A program made the translations under genes and the position numbers. The notes under the pieces are model-generated. The model saw nothing but the letters and a program-made list of their open reading frames with translations. It was not told where the DNA came from and did no database searches. Shown in pieces: positions 1-5,196 of a DNA stretch of 5,796 nt. Origin of the DNA: an uncultured Pseudomonadales bacterium (GTDB taxonomy: Bacteria; Pseudomonadota; Gammaproteobacteria; Pseudomonadales; Porticoccaceae); the NCBI GenBank assembly GCA_905478725.1, contig CAJQJT010000279.1:1-5796 (forward strand), given 5' to 3'. How positions within the stretch are numbered: the first letter of the stretch is position 1; each line of letters opens with the position of its first letter.

Positions 1-595
1 AGATTGCTTGAATCGGGCCAAGGCCCATGGATACGGTTGGAAACTGCCAGTAGTCCGGCATCAACCAGGGGTGCGGATAAGATGACAACCCGCCGCCATC
101 GACTTCGCGACGGAAGTTATCCATCTGCTCTGTACTCAGACGGCCTTCTAAAAACGAGCGTGCATACATACCCGGGGCACTGTGTCCCTGGAAGAACACT
201 AGATCACCTAAATCATCGCCTTCGGGGCCACGAAAGAAGTAGTTAAAGCCGACATCATAGAGTGTCGCAGCTGAAGCAAAGCTGGCAATGTGACCGCCTA
301 TGCCTTCACTTTTCTTGTTCGCGCGCATCACCATGGCCAGAGCGTTCCAACGGATCAATGAGCGAATGCGGCGTTCCATAAACAGATCGCCAGGCATGCG
401 CTTTTCGCGGTGAGAAGAGATGGTGTTACGGAAAGGTGTGGTGACCGATGGCGGCAGCTTTATGCCCTGGTCGCTGGCGTGTGACTGCAGCTGACTGAGG
501 AGGAAGTTCGCTCGTTCGTCGCCGTGGATTTTGTGCACTGCATCGAAGGCTTCAAGCCATTCCTGAGTTTCAAACGGATCTAAATCCTTAGTCAT
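1..595 (-). CDS. aceE: pyruvate dehydrogenase E1 component, homodimeric type (5' part; 3' end outside window)
   Basis: E1 subunit of the cytoplasmic pyruvate dehydrogenase complex. It decarboxylates pyruvate with thiamine diphosphate and passes the acetyl group to the lipoyl groups of E2 (AceF). The 198 codons present match the start of E. coli AceE almost throughout: MTKDLDPFETQEW at the N-terminus, RRIRSLIRWNA at 75-85, GGHIASF at 100-106, LVFFQGHSAPGMYARSFLEG at 132-151, SSYPHPWLMP at 171-180 and FPTVSMGLGP at 185-194. His102, Ser105 and His138 fall where E. coli AceE has His106, Ser109 and His142 near the active site. The thiamine diphosphate motif lies beyond the left edge. The ATG at 595 is the only sensible start: an ATG four bases upstream reaches a stop after three codons. 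The ribosome site is weak (GGTG four bases before the ATG). No pdhR lies upstream as in the E. coli operon; the upstream neighbour is an M16 protease on the same strand. Identification is firm; only the length is unknown. Confidence 0.96.
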   Translation of the reverse strand, partial: MTKDLDPFETQEWLEAFDAVHKIHGDERANFLLSQLQSHASDQGIKLPPSVTTPFRNTISSHREKRMPGDLFMERRIRSLIRWNALAMVMRANKKSEGIGGHIASFASAATLYDVGFNYFFRGPEGDDLGDLVFFQGHSAPGMYARSFLEGRLSTEQMDNFRREVDGGGLSSYPHPWLMPDYWQFPTVSMGLGPIQAI

Positions 596-687
596 TCATC
601 ACCAACCAGTTGTTAATTAAACGGTTATCTACGGCAGTTTAATGACCCAATTTGGACTGAATCATCGCGCGTAAAAATGTGCTCGCA

Positions 688-716
688 ATTTTAATGTAGT
701 TAAATTACGAAATCAA
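688..716 (-). promoter_or_regulatory. sigma70-type promoter of aceE
   Basis: Read on the minus strand, TTGATT (716-711) is followed by a 17-base spacer and TAAAAT (693-688). The hexamers differ from TTGACA and TATAAT by two and one base, and the spacing is ideal. The predicted transcript start is near 681, giving an untranslated leader of about 85 bases before the aceE ATG at 595. It lies downstream of the hairpin terminator at 742-770, so aceE is probably a separate unit from the M16 gene. The match is read from sequence; activity is inferred. Confidence 0.6.
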
Positions 717-741
717 TGGCAAATCAGGATCATACATCTAG

Positions 742-770
742 CCAAAAATCTCGCACATTCGCTGAGATTA
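742..770 (-). terminator. Rho-independent terminator after the M16 protease gene
   Basis: On the minus strand, AATCTC (769-764) pairs with GAGATT (752-747). After one bulged A, GCG pairs with TGC (one G-T pair) around an AATG loop. The stem runs directly into a T tract (748-744). It lies about 80 bases past the M16 stop codon and upstream of the aceE promoter, the right place to end the M16 transcript. On the plus strand the outer stem is also followed by TATTTTT, so it could act in both directions, but no rightward gene ends here. The stem is short and only moderately GC-rich, so efficiency is uncertain. Confidence 0.55.
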
Positions 771-788
771 TTTTTAAGCTATTGTTAA

Positions 789-822
789 TACTAACTTTTA
801 CCCTAAAAATCTAAAGTTAGTA
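789..822. repeat. perfect 10-bp inverted repeat in the M16-aceE gap
   Basis: TACTAACTTT (789-798) and its exact reverse complement AAAGTTAGTA (813-822) flank a 14-base AT-rich spacer. The repeat sits 30 bases past the M16 stop codon. There is no T tract and little GC in the arms, so it is a poor terminator. It could be a weak 3' hairpin or a protein-binding site; the sequence does not decide between these. Confidence 0.45.
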
Positions 823-833
823 AAATTACAAGA

Positions 834-849
834 TGGTCGAATATGACCA
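834..849. repeat. TGGTC/GACCA inverted pair, operator-like
   Basis: TGGTC (834-838) and GACCA (845-849) form a 5-bp inverted pair around six bases, ending just before the M16 stop codon. TGGT/ACCA half-sites are typical of GntR/FadR-family regulators, and PdhR, which controls aceE in E. coli, belongs to that family. However, their operators have a shorter centre, and this site is more than 115 bases upstream of the aceE -35 box. Assignment to any regulator is speculative. Confidence 0.2.
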
Positions 850-851
850 AT

Positions 852-3686
852 TTATTGAAATTCATATTCATAAATCATGCCTGACCTACGTAAATCTACC
901 ATAACGCCCTCTTGATCCCCGCCTATCGTCTCCACGACCAGTCCGCGCAACTGATCCGAGGTCACGGCCTCATAGGCACTGCTGAGACTCTTGATCGTCA
1001 CCGATGCAATCTCGGCTGTTAGCTGCTGGCGAAAATCGAATCCGCTATAGCCTAGGCCCAGAGACTCCATAAAACGGCCATTAAGCTCGCCAAGATTCTT
1101 CGGCGTCTCTTCAAGGCCGCTCAATACCGAGGCTTTATAGCGCTGCAAATCTGCTTCTGTGAGAATCGCCACCTGATCTTTATAAGCCGTTAAGAACCCA
1201 GTCATTTCAGACTTAATCGTAACTACATCAGCACTTGGAGACTGCACCACCATAGCTAAACCAGGAACCCGTAAATGATTGCTAGCGAAGGCCGCCACCA
1301 CATAACCGAGCTGCTTTTCAGTGCGCAAACTAGTATAGAACGGCGAGGAGAGCATTTCCCCAAGCAGCAACATATGCGCACGCTCCGCCAGGCTATCATC
1401 CCGCCCCTGAAGATAGAGCATTAAGGCTGCATCCGTATGATCCACAGGAATCTGCGCTCGCTGCTCACCGAGGGGTAACTTGGCCACAGACTGGATCACT
1501 GCAGTCTGCTGCAACTCTGTCCAGGAGGATAAGCTGGCCACTAAGCCCATAGCCGAGTCCTGCTTATGGTTGCCGCTGATCAGCACTTCAAGAGCCAAAA
1601 CATCCAGTAATTCGGCAGCAAACCGCTGTAGCTCAGGCATAGATAACTGCTCTACCCCGGCGATCTTTTGCAGCGGCGTCCACTGGCCCTTGATCAATGA
1701 ATTAAAACTCGCCACCACTTGGCGGAACGGATACTGTTGAGCAAAGTTACTCATATCTCGCGAAAGGCTCTGCTGAATCCGCTCAAAGCGCGCCGCATCC
1801 CAGTTTGGGTTGGCTAGTGCAGTGAGAATATCCTCAAGCAATACTGCCTGTTTATCCGAATAACCACCGACAACTATGGCAATACCGCGATCACTGGGTT
1901 GCAGGGAAAAGCTCAATCCAGCTTCCCGGGCAGGATAGACCGCTGCGCTGAGTTGGTCATTGATATAGGCGAGATATAACTCCAGCGCCGCAAATGCCTC
2001 AGGGGAATCAATCCCAGGAGTCTGCAGTGACACGATAATATGCGCCTTAGGTACACCAAAGCGCGTATCGGGGAAGTGCCAGGCACTGATCTGCTTGCTG
2101 TCAACAATCAACTGCGGTGCTTTCAAGGTCTTACTGGAGTCGATCAGGCTCAGGTCAGCTGGAATATAGGGGTTAGCACTGGGCAGCCCCAGGTCCGCGA
2201 AAGCGTTCGGTGAACGCCACTTGGCGAGATCAGCATCAGGAATCTTCGCTACAGAGTAAGGTGTCTGATACATGAGGCTGACTTTATCCGTATCCACCTC
2301 CGGCGCGGTGAGAGACAACAGCATATTATCCGGGGTTAAGCGTGCCGCCACAGAGCCCAGCAGACCAGCATCAAATTCATTCATCACGTAATTCGCATGG
2401 AGCACTTCCTCAATGGGATAGCGCTGCATTTTTGACGACAGCATTGATACATAACCCATAGGGTTCTGTTTTTCTTTGAACTGAAAAGCAATCTCATTAA
2501 GCTGAGCCGTTTCCAGATAGCGCCACTTGTTAATACCCTGCTGAGCTATCATCTGCACCTTGGCAAAGAACATCTCAACAATCTCAGCCTGATGCGCAAG
2601 ACCAGCTGGTGTTAGGGAGATATCCACAAAAAACAGCGCGCCACCACGATCTTCCAGACCGGTTCCCGCAGACAGCCCCTCGGCCCAACCGCGGACTTTT
2701 AGAGCCTCAAGTAAGCTTCCCTCACCTTCGTGCCCCAAGAGTGCCGCCAAATAGCTAGCCGGTTTTTTCTGCCAGTAGGGAAACATTTTAGGCAGAGGGA
2801 AATTAAGGCTTAGGGAGCGGGAATTTTGCAATGGCACAATGGACAGCTGCATCGGCAGCTGTCCCGGGGCAAATAACGGCGCAGCTGGTGCATTCACCAC
2901 CACCTGATTATTAACCACCGGCGCGAAGCGTGGCTCGACCATGGCTTGCAGCTCATCAAGACTCTCACTGCCAAGCACTACCAACTTCATAATGTTGGCG
3001 GAGTAGTATTTTTTATAGATTGCCAGTAACTCAGGACGCAGTGGGCGGCCGTCGAAATCGGCTAGAGTATCCAGATTGCCAACGGTAAACTTACTCAGTG
3101 GATGTTGCGAATTAACCTGCTCCTGAAGTACATCCAGACCTCGACGACTGTCGTCTTTTAATTTGAGCCTATACTCCGACTCCACAGCGTTGCGCTCACG
3201 GTCTACATATTTGGCATCAAAGTTGGGCGCTGAAAAAAACTGCGCAAAGCGATCCAGAGCGGGCTCTAAATGGACCGCATCTATGTCGAAAAAATAGTTG
3301 GTATTTTCCAAACCAGTACCGGCGTTATGACTGCCACCGTGCTCGCTGATAAAGCTCTGATATTCACCGGGCTCAGGGTATTTCTCGGTACCCAAAAACA
3401 GCATATGCTCAAGAAAATGTACCAGACCGGCACGGTCCTTTGGGTTCTGATAACTACCCACATAGACATCCAAAGAGGCCGCAGCCTTATCGCTACTGGG
3501 ATCTGAAATCAGCAGTACTTGCATATCATTGGGCAGCCGCAAATGGCGATATTCACGGCTGTCATTGGGACTAACAACAATGCCCTGGGGATGGGCCGAC
3601 TGATCTGGACCTGAACAGCCCTGCTGTAAACCGGTCGTAATAACCACCAGCATTAGAAGCCAGAAAGTACTTAATCTGTTGCCCAT
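852..3686 (-). CDS. M16 family zinc metallopeptidase (insulinase/pitrilysin type), exported, possible lipoprotein
   Basis: Large clamshell peptidase expected to cut peptides in the periplasm. Numbered from the ATG at 3686 it has 944 residues, close to E. coli pitrilysin (PtrA, about 960). The inverted zinc motif HFLEH gives His90, Glu93 and His94, with third ligand Glu171 in NAVESEY; the 77-residue spacing equals that of pitrilysin. HPLSKFTVGN (195-204) and GHEGEGSLLEALKVRGW (318-334) are family motifs. LRTEKQLGY near the C-terminus supplies Arg788 and Tyr795, equivalent to the substrate-binding pair of human insulin-degrading enzyme (Arg824, Tyr831). The order fits M16 catalytic, M16_C, middle and second M16_C domains. 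The N-terminus (MGNRLSTFWLLMLVVITTG) is a signal sequence ending at LQQGC, Cys24, a possible but atypical lipobox. This ATG has AAAAGGAA upstream (AGGA seven bases away); a GTG at 3728 would add 14 residues (MRCKTKKHIQKELS) without a ribosome site. It lies 99 bases after the PerM-like gene on the same strand. The gene is intact. Orthology to ptrA rather than a paralogue is unproven, so no symbol is given. Confidence 0.95.
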   Translation of the reverse strand: MGNRLSTFWLLMLVVITTGLQQGCSGPDQSAHPQGIVVSPNDSREYRHLRLPNDMQVLLISDPSSDKAAASLDVYVGSYQNPKDRAGLVHFLEHMLFLGTEKYPEPGEYQSFISEHGGSHNAGTGLENTNYFFDIDAVHLEPALDRFAQFFSAPNFDAKYVDRERNAVESEYRLKLKDDSRRGLDVLQEQVNSQHPLSKFTVGNLDTLADFDGRPLRPELLAIYKKYYSANIMKLVVLGSESLDELQAMVEPRFAPVVNNQVVVNAPAAPLFAPGQLPMQLSIVPLQNSRSLSLNFPLPKMFPYWQKKPASYLAALLGHEGEGSLLEALKVRGWAEGLSAGTGLEDRGGALFFVDISLTPAGLAHQAEIVEMFFAKVQMIAQQGINKWRYLETAQLNEIAFQFKEKQNPMGYVSMLSSKMQRYPIEEVLHANYVMNEFDAGLLGSVAARLTPDNMLLSLTAPEVDTDKVSLMYQTPYSVAKIPDADLAKWRSPNAFADLGLPSANPYIPADLSLIDSSKTLKAPQLIVDSKQISAWHFPDTRFGVPKAHIIVSLQTPGIDSPEAFAALELYLAYINDQLSAAVYPAREAGLSFSLQPSDRGIAIVVGGYSDKQAVLLEDILTALANPNWDAARFERIQQSLSRDMSNFAQQYPFRQVVASFNSLIKGQWTPLQKIAGVEQLSMPELQRFAAELLDVLALEVLISGNHKQDSAMGLVASLSSWTELQQTAVIQSVAKLPLGEQRAQIPVDHTDAALMLYLQGRDDSLAERAHMLLLGEMLSSPFYTSLRTEKQLGYVVAAFASNHLRVPGLAMVVQSPSADVVTIKSEMTGFLTAYKDQVAILTEADLQRYKASVLSGLEETPKNLGELNGRFMESLGLGYSGFDFRQQLTAEIASVTIKSLSSAYEAVTSDQLRGLVVETIGGDQEGVMVDLRRSGMIYEYEFQ

Positions 3687-3692
3687 GGACAG

Positions 3693-3700
3693 TTCCTTTT
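3693..3700 (-). promoter_or_regulatory. ribosome binding site fixing the M16 start at 3686
   Basis: The minus strand reads AAAAGGAA at 3700-3693, with AGGA seven bases before the ATG at 3686. This near-optimal site lies inside the extension that would be translated from the GTG at 3728, where no comparable site is seen. It therefore supports the shorter protein, whose hydrophobic signal segment begins directly after the new N-terminus. Confidence 0.75.
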
Positions 3701-3778
3701 GTATGTGTTTTTTCGTCTTACAGCGCACTTATTCAGAGCCTCGGCAGGCGATTTCTTTTACCGCACCAGAGGAACAGA

Positions 3779-3796
3779 CCAGCGCCTAAGCGCTGG
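3779..3796 (-). other. 7-bp perfect hairpin enclosing the stop codon of the PerM-like gene
   Basis: CCAGCGC (3779-3785) and GCGCTGG (3790-3796) are exact reverse complements with the four-base loop CTAA, which contains the complement of the TAG stop at 3788-3786. In the transcript this is a compact GC-rich stem-loop at the junction to the M16 gene. It is followed by TCTGTTCC rather than a T run, so it is not a standard terminator. It could stabilise the upstream message, cause partial attenuation or act in translation termination. It could also reflect chance plus codon constraint. Confidence 0.45.
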
Positions 3797-4907
3797 GATT
3801 CGTATCGCCACTGGTCTCACTAACCAAGTCCAGGGGCGGCTGTAAACTCAGTTCCTGCTGGGCCCTACGAGGCCAGGCGTTGAATACCGCCTTTACCAAG
3901 GTCGCTAATGGAATGGCAAAGAACACACCCCAGAAGCCCCAAATGCCGCCAAATAATAGGACCGCGACAATAATAAAGACCGGATGCAGGTTAACCACTT
4001 CGGAAAATAGTAGTGGCACCAATATATTGCCGTCGACAAATTGAATCACACCGTAGGCCCCGAACAGCCAGAAGAAATCGTTGCTAAAGCCCCATTGCAT
4101 ATAGCCTACCAAAAGCACAGGAATAGTCGCTACCGTGGCGCCAATGTAGGGCACTAACACAGAGAGGCCTACTACTAGCGCTAATAAGGCGGCGTAGTTG
4201 ACACCCAGCCACAGGAACACAGCGTAGGAGACCAGGCCAATAATCAGTATCTCGATGGCCTTGCCGCGCACATAGTTGGTGAATTGCATATCCATTTCAT
4301 TCCAGATAGTGCGCATCACAGAACGCTCTTCTGGCAGTAAGTTACTCAAAAACAGCAGCAGCTGATCCTTGTCTTTGAGCATAAACATCACCAACAGAGG
4401 CACTAACACCAGATAGATCATCACCCCGATAATGCTGGGAAAGCTACTAATGGAAAACGATAGAGCCTGCTCTAATAGTCGCCCTACCTCTTCTGATAGT
4501 CGCTCAGTGATTGACTGAAACTGCTCCGGACTAACGTATTCGGCGTAGCGCTCCGGCAGTGCCACGGCTAAATCCCGTAGCCCGGAAATCATATTTGGCA
4601 GCTCGCCAATCAACAGCGACGTTTGACGACCGATAATCGGAATCAAGATAACAATCACCGAGATGAAACCCGCCACAAACATCAAATAGGTGCTCACTAG
4701 GGCCATAGCTCGAGGCACGCCATAGCGTACTAAGGCGTTCACCACGCCCTGAAGCAAAAAGGACAGGATTAAAGCGGCAAATACGGGTCCTAGCACCGCA
4801 CCCAGTGTGGCGAAAACAACCAGAGAGACGACTAGAATAATGGTTAGTAGCAGAGCCTCTTCAGTGCCGAAATAGCGCTCAATCCATTTGTGAAGTATCT
4901 TTTTCAT
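3786..4907 (-). CDS. perM: AI-2E family transporter, PerM-like inner-membrane protein
   Basis: A 373-residue polytopic inner-membrane protein of the AI-2E (formerly UPF0118) family. Members include E. coli PerM, TqsA (autoinducer-2 export) and some cation/proton antiporters, so the substrate here is unknown. Hydrophobic segments lie near 19-38, 40-58, 68-92, 154-177, 218-235, 238-268, 277-290 and 308-342. A long soluble stretch (about 93-150) between the third and fourth is typical of the family. Conserved motifs in order are NYVRGKAIEI (211-220), VPYIGA (252-257), VDGNILVPLL (291-300), LHPVFII (307-313) and GIWGFWGVFFAIPL (321-334). The hydrophilic tail from 346 is presumably cytoplasmic. 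GAGAGGAA lies just upstream of the ATG at 4907, with AGGA five bases away. The BepA-like gene is divergent on its other side; I recall perM next to bepA in E. coli, which is the reason for the symbol. The downstream M16 gene may be co-transcribed. Family certain; orthology to PerM inferred from synteny and length. Confidence 0.9.
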   Translation of the reverse strand: MKKILHKWIERYFGTEEALLLTIILVVSLVVFATLGAVLGPVFAALILSFLLQGVVNALVRYGVPRAMALVSTYLMFVAGFISVIVILIPIIGRQTSLLIGELPNMISGLRDLAVALPERYAEYVSPEQFQSITERLSEEVGRLLEQALSFSISSFPSIIGVMIYLVLVPLLVMFMLKDKDQLLLFLSNLLPEERSVMRTIWNEMDMQFTNYVRGKAIEILIIGLVSYAVFLWLGVNYAALLALVVGLSVLVPYIGATVATIPVLLVGYMQWGFSNDFFWLFGAYGVIQFVDGNILVPLLFSEVVNLHPVFIIVAVLLFGGIWGFWGVFFAIPLATLVKAVFNAWPRRAQQELSLQPPLDLVSETSGDTNPSA

Positions 4908-4941
4908 CCATTTCCTCTCGAAACTGCTCTAGCAAAATTTT

Positions 4942-4964
4942 ACTGGGCTTAGATACCACCCAGT
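4942..4964 (-). other. 6-bp inverted repeat in the leader of the PerM-like gene
   Basis: ACTGGG (4942-4947) and CCCAGT (4959-4964) are exact reverse complements around 11 bases, placed 35-57 bases upstream of the PerM-like ATG. In the leader RNA this is a modest hairpin followed by AAAATTTTGC, not a proper T tract. It could be a weak attenuator or mean nothing. I found no convincing sigma70 promoter for the PerM-like gene nearby: a perfect TTGACA (minus strand, 5018-5013) has no matching -10 at 16-18 bases. Confidence 0.25.
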
Positions 4965-5006
4965 GGGCGCACTTGGCTGCCGCCATATAGGAGAGCTATC
5001 TGACCT

Positions 5007-5034
5007 GAAACTTGTCAACATTTCAACTGTCGAA
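5007..5034 (+). promoter_or_regulatory. candidate sigma-E-type promoter for the BepA-like gene
   Basis: GAAACTT (5007-5013), 16 bases and TCGAA (5030-5034) resemble the envelope-stress consensus GGAACTT-N16-TCAAA, with one mismatch in each box and correct spacing. E. coli bepA is reported as a sigma-E regulon member, so the match is in a sensible place. The predicted start near 5040 would give a leader of about 155 bases, which is long. A direct repeat AACTGT (5025-5030 and 5033-5038) overlaps the -10 region. The fit is by eye, and a chance match in 289 bases is possible. Confidence 0.35.
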
Positions 5035-5114
5035 CTGTGCATAATTTTCCGCTACAGTAATGCCAGCAGCGAAGGCTGTTTATGCGTTGCTAGTTTGTTC
5101 TGACGATTTGCAGC

Positions 5115-5138
5115 CATACTTTATAGACACACTTTATA
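5115..5138 (+). repeat. 13-base-period direct repeat upstream of the BepA-like gene
   Basis: CATACTTTATA (5115-5125) and CACACTTTATA (5128-5138) are 11-base copies differing at one position, spaced 13 bases apart. They lie 60-80 bases before the likely start codon. Each holds a TTTATA that could pass for a -10 box, but no good -35 stands at the right distance: TTGTTC at 5095-5100 is 19 bases from the first. They may be alternative weak promoter elements, binding half-sites, or a small duplication. Confidence 0.25.
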
Positions 5139-5175
5139 CCCAAAATTTGTAAACCCTTTATTTAAAATTAGGCCC

Positions 5176-5182
5176 AAGAGGA
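5176..5182 (+). promoter_or_regulatory. strong ribosome binding site upstream of the BepA-like gene
   Basis: AAGAGGA is a strong Shine-Dalgarno sequence. It ends 14 bases before the in-frame TTG at 5197, longer than usual, but only 8 bases before an in-frame ATT at 5191. There is no in-frame ATG or GTG between the upstream stop (5101-5103) and the end of the signal peptide. The site therefore confirms that translation starts in this area but makes the exact codon ambiguous. Confidence 0.6.
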
Positions 5183-5196
5183 CCATCGCGATTATT

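Noticed and set aside
4..246. Plus-strand frame of 80 codons
   Set aside because: It is antisense to aceE, whose minus-strand frame is clearly conserved there. No family motifs are visible and no good ribosome site precedes it.
833..851. PdhR operator for aceE
   Set aside because: The half-sites resemble GntR-family operators, but the six-base centre is too wide for the ATTGGTnnnACCAAT pattern and the position is far upstream of the promoter. It is kept only as a low-confidence inverted repeat.
1480..1740. Plus-strand frame of 86 codons inside the M16 gene
   Set aside because: It is antisense to the conserved M16 reading frame, with a Cys- and Ser-rich composition typical of antisense translation and no recognisable domain.
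1913..2107. Minus-strand frame of 64 codons in another phase of the M16 gene
   Set aside because: The M16 frame is continuous through this stretch, so there is no frameshift to explain, and the product resembles nothing known to me.
3270..3506. Overlapping frames on both strands (plus 3270-3506, minus 3281-3469) over the zinc-motif part of the M16 gene
   Set aside because: They are shadows of the strongly conserved catalytic region and show no independent motif or ribosome site.
5013..5018. Perfect TTGACA on the minus strand as a -35 box for the PerM-like gene
   Set aside because: At spacings of 16-18 bases the downstream hexamers are CTCTCC-like. TATATG is 23 bases away, so it is not a usable sigma70 promoter.
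4908..5100. A TusA/SirA-like small gene next to perM, as seen in some gammaproteobacteria
   Set aside because: I read the minus-strand frames and found no CPxP motif and no open frame long enough.
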